Origin: GCA-002862325 sp036339295
GTDB taxonomy: Bacteria; Planctomycetota; Phycisphaerae; Phycisphaerales; SM1A02
Direction of reading: 5' to 3'
Assembly (NCBI GenBank): GCA_036339295.1
Contig: JAYZBK010000001.1
Span: 1 to 6,326, forward strand
DNA: 6,326 nucleotides
Position numbers and translations under genes: made by a program
Notes under the pieces: generated by a model
The model's database searches: none
What the model was told of the DNA's origin: nothing
What the model saw: only the letters and a program-made list of their open reading frames with translations
Part shown: one piece after another, positions 1 to 6,326 of the stretch
Position numbering within the stretch: the first letter of the stretch is position 1
Layout: the number at the start of each line of letters is the position of its first letter

Positions 1-1
1 C

Positions 2-1978
2 GACCCGGTCATCGGTCGCAAGGACGAGATCGAGCGGGTGACGATGATCCTGTCGCGCCGCACCAAGAACAACCCAGTGCTGCTGGGTGAGCCCGGGGTC
101 GGCAAGACCGCGATCGTCGAGGGCCTCGCGCAGGACATCGTGCGCGGCGGAGTGCCCGAGATCCTCTGCGACAAGCGCATCGTCGTCCTCGACCTCGCGA
201 TGATGGTCGCGGGCACCAAGTACCGCGGCCAGTTCGAGGAGCGGATCAAGGCGGTCATGAACGAGGTCCGCCGGGCCAAGAACGTGATCCTGTTCATCGA
301 CGAGCTCCACACCCTCGTCGGCGCCGGCGGTGCCGAGGGCGCGATCGACGCCTCGAACGTGCTCAAGCCGGCCCTCGCCCGAGGCGAGATCCAGTGCGTG
401 GGCGCCACGACCTTCGACGAGTACCGCAAGTACATCGAGAAGGACGCGGCCCTCGAGCGGCGATTCCAGTCGATCGTGGTCGAGCCGCCCTCGGCCGAGC
501 AGACCATCGAGATCCTCAAGGGGATCCGCGAGAAGTACGAGTCGCATCACCGCGTCACGATCACCGACGAGGCCCTCAAGGCCGCGGTCGAGCTCTCGGG
601 CCGGTACATCCCCGCCCGGGTGCATCCCGACAAGTCGATCGACGTCCTCGACGAGGCCGGCGCCGCCCTGCGGCTCCGCAGCATGACCAAGCCGCCCGAT
701 CTCGCCGAGCTCGAGGAGAAGATCGAGCGTCTCTCCGTCGACAAGGAGGACGCGGTCAAGAACGCCGACTACGAGAAGGCCGCCGAGCTGCGGGACACCG
801 CCGAGAAGCTCCGCAAGGAGAAGGAGCGGATCCAGCAGGAGTGGCGCGAGCGGATGAACGAGACCGTCGGCACCGTCGACGAGGAGATCATCGCGGAGGT
901 CGTGTCGAAGATGACCGGCGTCCCGCTCACCCGCCTCGAGAAGGAGGAGACCGAACGGCTCCTCGCGCTCGAGGGCGAGCTCCACAAGACCGTCGTCAGC
1001 CAGGACGACGCGGTCAAGGCGGTGGCCCGGGCGATCCGCAAGGCACGCTCCGGACTCAAGGACCCGAAGCGGCCGATGGGCTCCTTCATCTTCGTCGGTC
1101 CCTCCGGCGTCGGAAAGACCCTGCTCGCCAAGGCGCTCGCCGAGTTCCTCTTCGGCGACGCGGACTCCCTCGTGTACCTCGACATGTCGGAGTACATGGA
1201 GAAGCACAACGTCAGCCGGCTGATCGGCGCCCCTCCGGGATACGTCGGATACGAGGAGGGCGGCCAGCTCACCGAGCGGATCCGCCGTCGTCCGTACGCC
1301 GTCGTCCTCCTGGACGAGGTCGAGAAGGCGCACCCGGACTGCTTCAACATGCTCCTCCAGATCATGGAGGAGGGACGTCTCACCGACTCGTTCGGACGGC
1401 ACGTCGACTTCAAGAACGTCATCCTGATCATGACCTCGAACATCGGGGCCGACCTGATCAAGGGTGGTGCCAGCTTCGGCTTCGCCAAGCGGGATGCGGT
1501 CCAGGACTACGACAAGATGCGCTCAGCCCTCATGGCCGAGATCGAGAAGTTCTTCCGGCCCGAGTTCATCAATCGCCTCGACGAGGTGATCGTCTTCCGG
1601 CCGCTCGCCAAGGACGACCTCACGACGATCATCGAGTACGAACTCTCGAAGGTCCGGGAGAGGCTCGCGGTGAAGGGCATGTCCCTCGAGCTCGACGAGC
1701 CCGCCAAGGAGTTCCTGATCGAGAAGGGCTACAACCCCGATTTCGGTGCCCGTCCCCTGCGACGAGCCCTCTCGACCTACATCGAGGACCCGCTCGCCGA
1801 GAACCTCCTCTCCGGGGAGTTCCTCGAGGGCGACGCGATCAAGGTCACCCGCAAGGAGGACCAGGATCACCTCTCGTTCGAGGCCTCCCGGTCCGAGGAC
1901 GGTGGTGACGACGGCGAGGATGGCGGCGGCGACGACGACACGCCGACGCCGGACCCCGCGGGCGCCGCATCGGCCTGA
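2..1978 (+). CDS. clpC: ATP-dependent Clp protease ATP-binding subunit ClpC (5' partial)
   Basis: This is a Hsp100 AAA+ unfoldase that threads substrates into the ClpP peptidase in the cytoplasm. The frame is open to the window edge, so the Clp_N domain and the start of the first ATPase domain are missing. About 658 residues are visible of a family length near 810-850. Counting from the first visible codon, domain 1 has Walker A GEPGVGKT (29-36), pore loop KYRG (73-76), Walker B ILFIDE (96-101) and arginine finger RRF (153-155). A short linker with a UVR-type coiled segment (about 237-274) follows. Domain 2 has Walker A GPSGVGKT (366-373), pore motif GYVGYEEGG (413-421), Walker B VVLLDE (434-439), sensor 1 TSNIG (478-482) and sensor 2 GARPLRR (582-588). 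The short UVR linker, in place of the long ClpB middle domain, and an xGF loop (FGF, 492-494) of the kind that docks ClpP argue for ClpC over ClpB. The C-terminus adds an Asp/Gly-rich acidic tail (about 631-646). A GTG at 38 is internal, not the start. Confidence 0.95.
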   Translation, partial: DPVIGRKDEIERVTMILSRRTKNNPVLLGEPGVGKTAIVEGLAQDIVRGGVPEILCDKRIVVLDLAMMVAGTKYRGQFEERIKAVMNEVRRAKNVILFIDELHTLVGAGGAEGAIDASNVLKPALARGEIQCVGATTFDEYRKYIEKDAALERRFQSIVVEPPSAEQTIEILKGIREKYESHHRVTITDEALKAAVELSGRYIPARVHPDKSIDVLDEAGAALRLRSMTKPPDLAELEEKIERLSVDKEDAVKNADYEKAAELRDTAEKLRKEKERIQQEWRERMNETVGTVDEEIIAEVVSKMTGVPLTRLEKEETERLLALEGELHKTVVSQDDAVKAVARAIRKARSGLKDPKRPMGSFIFVGPSGVGKTLLAKALAEFLFGDADSLVYLDMSEYMEKHNVSRLIGAPPGYVGYEEGGQLTERIRRRPYAVVLLDEVEKAHPDCFNMLLQIMEEGRLTDSFGRHVDFKNVILIMTSNIGADLIKGGASFGFAKRDAVQDYDKMRSALMAEIEKFFRPEFINRLDEVIVFRPLAKDDLTTIIEYELSKVRERLAVKGMSLELDEPAKEFLIEKGYNPDFGARPLRRALSTYIEDPLAENLLSGEFLEGDAIKVTRKEDQDHLSFEASRSEDGGDDGEDGGGDDDTPTPDPAGAASA

Positions 1979-2006
1979 GGTCGACCGCGGACATCGACGA
2001 CCCTTC

Positions 2007-2042
2007 GAACGGGCCGCCCCCTGGGGCGGCCCGTTTCATTTT
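2007..2042 (+). terminator. Rho-independent terminator of clpC
   Basis: A perfect inverted repeat has left arm CGGGCCGCCCC (2010-2020) and right arm GGGGCGGCCCG (2023-2033). It is extended by two A-T pairs and one G-T pair at the base, and about ten G/C pairs close a four-base loop. The T-rich stretch TTTCATTTT (2034-2042) follows directly. The stem begins about 29 bases after the clpC stop. The T-tract is on the plus strand only, so it ends clpC transcription and would not stop transcripts arriving on the minus strand. Confidence 0.9.
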
Positions 2043-2288
2043 CGACGTGGTTCGTCGTGCCCCGTGCAATGAAGGGCGAATCGGGCTCGTTTCCATTCCA
2101 GGGCCGAGTCCATCGACGGACCAGGGGCGAAAGCCCCATGGCGGGAAGGCCGGGGGAAAGTCGACAATGCGACCTGATCGATCGGCGATCTGCGTAGACC
2201 CGTCGAGCGACCACCAGCCACTCGCTCGAGATCGACGGGAAGGCGCGAAAGGACCCGGCACGCCCGGGATTGAATCCCACGGACACCC
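2043..2288. other. Intergenic leader without recognised elements
   Basis: This is the rest of the 324-base gap between the clpC stop and the start at 2303. Because of the upstream terminator, a promoter for the small plus-strand gene is expected here. I found no convincing -35/-10 pair; high-G+C promoters are often too degenerate to call by eye. Small palindromes occur (GATCGATC at 2176-2183 and GGGATTGAATCCC near 2265), but neither makes a stable hairpin with a proper loop. Open frames crossing this stretch on both strands look like chance products of high G+C. No tRNA, small RNA or riboswitch is evident. Confidence 0.5.
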
Positions 2289-2295
2289 AAGGAAG
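2289..2295 (+). promoter_or_regulatory. Ribosome binding site deciding the start at 2303
   Basis: AAGGAAG has a core AAGGA ending nine bases before the ATG at 2303. It favours that ATG over an in-frame TTG at 2270, which has no comparable purine tract before it. Confidence 0.65.
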
Positions 2296-2302
2296 CGACC
2301 CG

Positions 2303-2839
2303 ATGCACCCGAACGAGAGCAGGACGACCCACGAGGCAGGAGGCTGGTTTCACCGGCTCTCCGGCGTCGCGTCCTCGATCGGGGTGGTGCTCGTCGTGGT
2401 GGCGGGGGTCCTGGTCTCGCCCACCGACCGCCCCTTCCTCGAGCCCTCGTCCGCGACCGGCCGGATCGGACTCGTCGATTCGGGGCTCCTCGACTCGGGA
2501 CGGGCCGGGTCGGGTTCGACCCAGGCCGATTTCCAACGAACCCCGTTCAAGCTCGAGGTCATGCCGGTGCGCCGGTTCGACCCCCTGGCCGACGATGCCC
2601 GCCTGACCGACGGACCCGCGATCGACGCACCTCGGCCGGAACGCCGGGGGCCCGGGCCGCAGGAGTTCATCCCGACCGCGGACGCCCGCGATGCGGGCGA
2701 AGGCACCACGCTGATCCATCGGATCTGCCGGCGGATCGGCGACGAGCTGCGACGTTTCGGGCGGGGCGTGGTCGCACGATTCCCGGCCGACGCTCCGGAT
2801 CACCGGATGCCGGCGAGCTTCATGCCCTGGCCGTCGTGA
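2303..2839 (+). CDS. Hypothetical single-pass membrane-anchored protein
   Basis: I do not recognise this 178-residue protein. An 18-residue hydrophilic N-terminus leads into one hydrophobic segment (about 19-38, rich in Val, Gly, Ala and Leu) that could be a membrane anchor or uncleaved signal. No lipobox cysteine is present. The rest is hydrophilic and rich in Pro, Asp and Arg, with a short LVDSG/LLDSG repeat (57-66). Near the C-terminus a basic stretch (about 145-163, including HRICRRIGDELRRF) could form an amphipathic helix. It is probably a real gene: it has a good ribosome binding site, third codon positions are mostly G/C, and hydrophobicity is placed sensibly. It lies after the clpC terminator, so it is likely transcribed separately. 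Its last 40 bases overlap the 3' end of the convergent lipoprotein gene. An in-frame TTG at 2270 would add 11 residues. Confidence 0.65.
   Translation: MHPNESRTTHEAGGWFHRLSGVASSIGVVLVVVAGVLVSPTDRPFLEPSSATGRIGLVDSGLLDSGRAGSGSTQADFQRTPFKLEVMPVRRFDPLADDARLTDGPAIDAPRPERRGPGPQEFIPTADARDAGEGTTLIHRICRRIGDELRRFGRGVVARFPADAPDHRMPASFMPWPS
2471..2500 (+). repeat. Imperfect 15-bp tandem duplication
   Basis: Two adjacent 15-base units, CTCGTCGATTCGGGG (2471-2485) and CTCCTCGACTCGGGA (2486-2500), match at 12 of 15 positions. They encode LVDSG and LLDSG. The unit is a whole number of codons and two of the three mismatches are silent or conservative, which suits a small in-frame duplication inside a coding sequence. 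Confidence 0.5.
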
Positions 2840-3552
2840 ACCACCAGGACCTCGCGGAACGCGAACTCCGATGCGAGCGTGGGTGAGAAGCGGATCCTGA
2901 CCGAATGGTCGGGCAGCCGATCGATCACGACGTCGGAACCGCCGTAGTAGCCGAAGCTCATCCGGTTGAGCGTCATCATGAGCTCGGACCGGTTCTTGAC
3001 GCACCACGCCACGAACTGCTCCATGTCCTGCCCCTGGCTTCGATAGGCCCGCTTGGACGACTCGGCGACCACCTGCTCCCAGAGCTCGACGTACTCCTGG
3101 TTGCGAAGGCAGGTCATCACGTTCCCGATCACGTGCTCGGGCAGCAGGGCTCGAAGAACGACCTTCCCGTCGTCCATGACCTCGCGGGACTTGAACGCCT
3201 TCGGTGGCTCGGGCTCCATCGCCTCGGGCGGGATCGGACGTCCGGCGGCGATCGCCGCCTTCCGGATCCGCTCCCGTTCCCGACGCTGCGCCTCCTCCTT
3301 CTCGCGGCGGCGTCGTTCGATCTCCTCCACCTCGCTGGGAAGCCGACCGTCCTCGATGAAGACGATCCGACGACCGTCGGCCGTGATCATCTCGTCCTTG
3401 AGCTCGGTCTCGCTCGCGAGCTTGTAGAACGCCGGTCGACGGTGATACTCCGTCACCGTCGTGTCGCAGCCGACGGCGAACGGAATCGCGGTGCAGGCCA
3501 GCAAGGCGAATCTCGCCGCGACCGCCGGAGCTTGGCGCGGACGGTCGCTCAC
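2800..3552 (-). CDS. Putative lipoprotein of unknown function
   Basis: This 250-residue protein is probably exported and lipid-anchored. A basic N-terminus, a hydrophobic stretch (about 15-28) and a lipobox-like AVGC with the cysteine at 29 fit a type II signal peptide. The mature part has a short N-terminal segment, a highly charged Glu/Arg helix likely to be coiled coil (about 73-103), a Pro/Glu linker (104-118), and a C-terminal domain (about 120-250) with mixed helix and strand character, including GYYGGSDVV and a final strand-like run ending in GMKLAGIR. I recognise no catalytic motif or named family. The GTG start is chosen because it overlaps the nadB stop as GTGA and has GGTGGAG five bases upstream; the signal peptide then falls at the right place. 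The frame stays open upstream but is antisense-free shadow of nadB there. It is the last gene of the operon, and no hairpin with a T-tract follows its stop. Confidence 0.8.
   Translation of the reverse strand: MSDRPRQAPAVAARFALLACTAIPFAVGCDTTVTEYHRRPAFYKLASETELKDEMITADGRRIVFIEDGRLPSEVEEIERRRREKEEAQRRERERIRKAAIAAGRPIPPEAMEPEPPKAFKSREVMDDGKVVLRALLPEHVIGNVMTCLRNQEYVELWEQVVAESSKRAYRSQGQDMEQFVAWCVKNRSELMMTLNRMSFGYYGGSDVVIDRLPDHSVRIRFSPTLASEFAFREVLVVHDGQGMKLAGIR
3549..3552 (-). other. GTGA stop-start overlap, nadB to lipoprotein gene
   Basis: The TGA stop of nadB (3551-3549) and the GTG start of the lipoprotein gene (3552-3550) share bases in GTGA. Such overlaps usually allow translational coupling through ribosome re-initiation. 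Confidence 0.8.
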
Positions 3553-5240
3553 GAGGTCTCCACCCGACGACGATCTCCGGTCGGCATCACACCCCCGGCG
3601 TGGACGGGCTGCACTTCCGGCCGGTCCGAGCCACGGGTCCAGGCGTAGCGGACCGGCGTCCCCGGGGCGATCGCCGGATGGTCCACCCGACGGTGGGTCC
3701 CCCGGCTCTCGCAGCGGGCCATCGCGCCGCGAATCACCAGCCGCGCGGCGGCGAGCATCCCCTGGATCTCCCAGCCCTCGGCGTCGTCGAAGGTCTTGTC
3801 GAGGCAGTACCGGCCCCAGAAGTCGACCATGTCGAGCGCATCCTCCAGCTTCCCGCCATCGCGGAGGATGCCGACGTTCCGCCACATGGCGCTTCGAAGG
3901 CTCGCCCGGACGTCGATCAGGTCGAGCTCGCCCGCACGGCGCTGCGGCGCCTCGGCGAGGAGTCGAGGTCGACGGCCGGTGTCCTCGCCGAAGCCCGCGG
4001 CCGCCCGGCCGGCGCGGCCACCGAAGACCAGCCCCTCGAGAAGCGAGTTGCTCGCCAGTCGATTCGCGCCGTGGATGCCGTTCGTGGCGACCTCGCCGCA
4101 GGCGAAGAGGCCGGGGACGCGCGTGGCGCCGTCGGCGTCCACCTGCACGCCGCCGATCGTGTAGTGGGCGGCCGGATGGACCGGGATGGGCATCGTCGCG
4201 GGATCGATCTCGAACTCCCGCAGCCGGGCCGCCAGCGTCGGGAACCGCCCCTCGAGTCCGCCTTCGATCCGCCTCGCATCCACGTAGACGCACGAATCGC
4301 CGGATTCGCCGAGCACCTCGGTGATCCGGGCCGTCACGACGTCGCGTGGCGCCAGGTCTCCGAGGGGATGGATCCCCTCCATGATGGGCTCGCCCCTCCG
4401 GTCGACGATGATCGCCCCCTCGCCTCGCACGGCCTCGCTCAGGAGCGCCCGGACCGAACCGGCGACGTAGAGCGTCGTGGGATGGAACTGGACGAACTCG
4501 GTGTCCGCCACCGTCGCCCCGGCCCGCCACGCCATGGCGACCGCCTCGCCCGTCGAGGTCTTCGGGTTCGTGGTCTCCCGATAGAGCCGCCCGGCCCCAC
4601 CGCCGGCGAGCACGACCGAGCCGGCCCAGATCACCTGGAGGCCGTGACGCGGGTGGTGCGTGAGGACGCCGATCACCGGCGATCCGGGCTCCGCGTCGGT
4701 CGAGAGCAGGTCGATCGCGGTGCAGTGCTCGAAGACCCGGATCGTCTCGGCCGACGCGGCGCGACGAAGCAGCGTCGAGACCAGCGCGGCACCCGTGGCG
4801 GCGCCGTCGGTGTGGAGGATGCGTGGTCGCAGGTGTCCGCCTTCGCGACCGAGGCTCGGCGATCCGTCGACCTCGAGGTCGAATCGCATGCCCCAGTCCA
4901 TCAGGGTGCGGATCTCGTCGGGCCCCTCGCGGCAGAGCACGTCGACCATGTCCGGGTCGCAGAGCCCGGCGCCCGCGTCCACGGTGTCCTTCGCATGCAG
5001 CTCGGGCTCGTCGTCCGGATGGACCGCGCCGGCGATCCCGCCCTGCGCCCAGGCGGTCGACGACGTTGACGCGTCGCCCTTCGAGAGGACGACCACCTCC
5101 TTCCCCGCCTCCGACGCCGCGATGGCGGCGCGGAGTCCGGCGACCCCGCTCCCCACGACGAGCACGTCGGCGAAGAGCTGGGGAAGCAGCGCCGATCGAA
5201 ACGGCACCAGGTATCGACGCTCGTCGAAGACGTCCGTCAC
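3549..5240 (-). CDS. nadB: L-aspartate oxidase NadB
   Basis: NadB is a cytoplasmic FAD enzyme that oxidises L-aspartate to iminoaspartate, which NadA condenses into quinolinate for NAD synthesis. The 563-residue product is close to usual family length. An N-terminal FAD motif GSGVAG (30-35) is followed by STAWAQGGIAG (61-71), REGGH (132-136), TTNPKTSTGE (222-231), QFHPTT (250-255), SEAVRGEGA (267-275), LAPRD (295-299), AAHYTIGG (356-363) and HGANRLASNSLLEGLVFG (389-406). The residues matching the E. coli active site appear present: Glu133, His252, Ser267 (Thr in E. coli; Ser is common), Arg298, His358 and Arg393. A C-terminal helical domain with SRGTHRR follows, as in NadB and not typical of succinate dehydrogenase. 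The GTG start at 5240 overlaps the upstream stop as GTGA and places the FAD motif near residue 30. No clear Shine-Dalgarno precedes it, which suits re-initiation. NadA and NadC are not in the window. Confidence 0.95.
   Translation of the reverse strand: MTDVFDERRYLVPFRSALLPQLFADVLVVGSGVAGLRAAIAASEAGKEVVVLSKGDASTSSTAWAQGGIAGAVHPDDEPELHAKDTVDAGAGLCDPDMVDVLCREGPDEIRTLMDWGMRFDLEVDGSPSLGREGGHLRPRILHTDGAATGAALVSTLLRRAASAETIRVFEHCTAIDLLSTDAEPGSPVIGVLTHHPRHGLQVIWAGSVVLAGGGAGRLYRETTNPKTSTGEAVAMAWRAGATVADTEFVQFHPTTLYVAGSVRALLSEAVRGEGAIIVDRRGEPIMEGIHPLGDLAPRDVVTARITEVLGESGDSCVYVDARRIEGGLEGRFPTLAARLREFEIDPATMPIPVHPAAHYTIGGVQVDADGATRVPGLFACGEVATNGIHGANRLASNSLLEGLVFGGRAGRAAAGFGEDTGRRPRLLAEAPQRRAGELDLIDVRASLRSAMWRNVGILRDGGKLEDALDMVDFWGRYCLDKTFDDAEGWEIQGMLAAARLVIRGAMARCESRGTHRRVDHPAIAPGTPVRYAWTRGSDRPEVQPVHAGGVMPTGDRRRVETS
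3558..3564 (-). promoter_or_regulatory. Ribosome binding site of the lipoprotein gene
   Basis: On the minus strand GGTGGAG ends five bases before the GTG at 3552. It sits inside the last codons of nadB and supports a start at this GTG. Confidence 0.6.
5237..5240 (-). other. GTGA stop-start overlap, TolB-like gene to nadB
   Basis: The TGA stop of the TolB-like gene (5239-5237) overlaps the GTG start of nadB (5240-5238). The 40 bases before this GTG lack a good Shine-Dalgarno match, so nadB translation may depend on ribosomes finishing the upstream gene. Confidence 0.8.
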
Positions 5241-6325
5241 GAGCCGGAGGATCCCGAGGGGCGTCCGGTCGACGGGGCGGCACTGGGGGAATCGAGCGGT
5301 GCGTCGAAGGAGGCGGTCCAGAGCTGGCTGGTGCCGCTGGGCCCCCGCTTGCTGGTCCAGATCATCTCGGAACCGTCCGCGTTGAACGCGGGAAGGACGT
5401 CCGCGCCGTCGAGGTGCGTCACGCGACGGATCCCCGTGCCGTAGCGACTGCGGACCGGGCGGGTCCCGGGTTCCCGCATCGCGTCGACCATGAAGACCTC
5501 GTAGTTCCGATGACCGACCCGGCTCGTCGAGTAAAGCAGGTGGCGCCCGTCGGGATGCCAGAAGGGGCACCAGTTCACGTGCTTGTCGTCGGTCACCTGG
5601 TGTTCGTGCGACGCGCCGACGATCCGGCCGGTGTCGTCGAACTCGAGTTCCGCCACGAACACCTGCAGCAGGTTGTTGCCGTGGCGGTCGCTTCGATAGG
5701 TGATCCGCCGACCGTCCGGCGAGAAGAACGGTCCTCCGTCGTAGCCCGGTGCGGCGATCACGTGGGCGATCTCGCCGCTCTTGAGATCCTTGATGAAGAT
5801 GTCGCCCTGCCCGGACTCGAGGGAGGTGTAGAGCAGGTGGCGTCCGTCGGGCGAGAAGCTGCCCTCGGCGACGTAGCCCTCGCCGTCGCCGACGAGGGTG
5901 TCGAGCGTCTCGACCGTGGCGTCGTTGGTTCGAAGATCGGTCGCGACGATCCGCATCTCGGGGGGGAACTGCCACCGATAGCGACCGGTCCCCCTCTGGT
6001 ATCCGGGGGCGGCCTCGTCGGAGGGTGGCGCGAGCGTGGTGCCGAAGATCACGATGTTCGGATCGACCGGATGGAACCAGCCGCAGGTGTTGGCGGTCCC
6101 GGCAGGAGAGATCCGACGGATGTTCCCGAGCGATCGCGTCCGACCGGCCTCGTCGCGGACGGTGTCCGCGACGAACATCGCGTAGAAGTCCTCGGGCACC
6201 GAGCCGTCGTCCGGTCGCTCGACCGCCTGGAACACGATCTTGGTCCCGTCGGGCGAGAAGTACGACTCGCCCGCCTTGATGAACCGATCCCCGAAGGTCA
6301 GCTGCACCGGATCCGACAGGACGAG
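5237..6325 (-). CDS. TolB-like PD40 beta-propeller protein (5' partial)
   Basis: This protein is built of WD40-like (PD40/TolB-type) blades; 362 residues are visible and the frame is open past the window edge, so the true start and any signal peptide are not seen. Counting from the first complete codon, blade motifs occur as FSPDGTKIVF (23-32), FHPVDPNIVIF (84-94), FSPDGRHLLY (157-166), FSPDGRRITY (201-210), HPDGRHLLYS (257-266) and FNADGSEMIW (314-323). Six blades match the TolB propeller fold. Related proteins are usually periplasmic or extracytoplasmic and bind other proteins or substrates; the partner cannot be told here. No C-terminal peptidase domain follows, so it is not a dipeptidyl-peptidase. 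The protein ends in a Ser/Pro/Gly-rich low-complexity tail (about 341-362). It is the first visible gene of the operon and overlaps nadB by four bases. Calling it true TolB is not justified: no tol-pal neighbours are visible. A GTG at 6307 is probably internal. Confidence 0.85.
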   Translation of the reverse strand, partial: LVLSDPVQLTFGDRFIKAGESYFSPDGTKIVFQAVERPDDGSVPEDFYAMFVADTVRDEAGRTRSLGNIRRISPAGTANTCGWFHPVDPNIVIFGTTLAPPSDEAAPGYQRGTGRYRWQFPPEMRIVATDLRTNDATVETLDTLVGDGEGYVAEGSFSPDGRHLLYTSLESGQGDIFIKDLKSGEIAHVIAAPGYDGGPFFSPDGRRITYRSDRHGNNLLQVFVAELEFDDTGRIVGASHEHQVTDDKHVNWCPFWHPDGRHLLYSTSRVGHRNYEVFMVDAMREPGTRPVRSRYGTGIRRVTHLDGADVLPAFNADGSEMIWTSKRGPSGTSQLWTASFDAPLDSPSAAPSTGRPSGSSGS

Positions 6326-6326
6326 C

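Noticed and set aside
394..1908. Long open frame on the plus strand inside clpC in another phase
   Set aside because: It is rich in Arg, Gly, Pro and Asp with no domain, as expected when a high-G+C gene is read out of frame. The clpC frame has all the family motifs.
2041..2072. Possible sigma-70 promoter starting with TTCGAC
   Set aside because: No acceptable -10 element lies at 16-18 bases, and the T-rich part belongs to the clpC terminator.
2265..2277. Palindrome GGGATTGAATCCC as a possible operator or hairpin
   Set aside because: Only one base separates the arms, so no stable hairpin forms, and there is no second copy to suggest a repressor site.
2785..2815. Possible terminator for the minus-strand operon
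   Set aside because: Short GC arms around CCGGATCACCGG can pair weakly, but no T-tract follows on either strand.
2036..3007. Minus-strand open frame crossing the small gene and the intergenic region
   Set aside because: The product is Arg/Pro/Gly-rich without a hydrophobic core or motif, and it overlaps two better-supported genes.
3600..5069. Long plus-strand open frame antisense to nadB
   Set aside because: The composition is Arg/Gly/Asp/Pro-rich with no motif and no good ribosome site; nadB on the other strand explains the region fully.
5241..5975. Possible long N-terminal extension of nadB
   Set aside because: The frame is open upstream, but the translation is Arg-rich shadow sequence of the propeller gene, and NadB homology begins just after the GTG at 5240.

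Overview
This is a high-G+C bacterial window (roughly two-thirds G+C by eye, with strong G/C preference at third codon positions). It holds the 3' part of a clpC-type chaperone gene, one small unrecognised membrane-anchored protein gene, and a convergent minus-strand operon of three genes: a TolB-like beta-propeller protein (5' end outside the window), nadB (L-aspartate oxidase) and a lipoprotein of unknown function. A ClpC with a UVR domain, a PD40-type propeller protein and heavy GTG start use would fit Planctomycetota, perhaps Phycisphaerae. This is an inference from protein style only, because the window has no rRNA or other phylogenetic marker.

Layout. Positions 2-1978 (+) encode clpC, cut at its 5' end. 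A textbook rho-independent terminator follows at 2007-2042. Positions 2043-2302 form a leader with no promoter I can defend. Positions 2303-2839 (+) encode a 178-residue protein with one N-terminal membrane segment and a good Shine-Dalgarno site. The minus strand carries, in transcription order, the TolB-like gene (from beyond 6326 to 5237), nadB (5240-3549) and the lipoprotein gene (3552-2800). Both junctions in this operon are four-base GTGA overlaps, so the three proteins are probably translationally coupled. The plus-strand small gene and the lipoprotein gene meet tail to tail and overlap by 40 bases.

How the parts relate. ClpC is a general ATP-dependent unfoldase that supplies ClpP, and its terminator separates it from what follows. 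NadB performs the first step of de novo NAD synthesis from aspartate, and its usual partner NadA is not in the window. Two envelope-type proteins flank nadB in one tightly coupled operon. That is unusual, but nothing in the sequence shows a functional link. I found no RNA gene, CRISPR array, mobile element, defence system or other clear novel system. The most interesting items are the two unrecognised proteins, the paired GTGA overlaps and the overlapping convergent gene ends.
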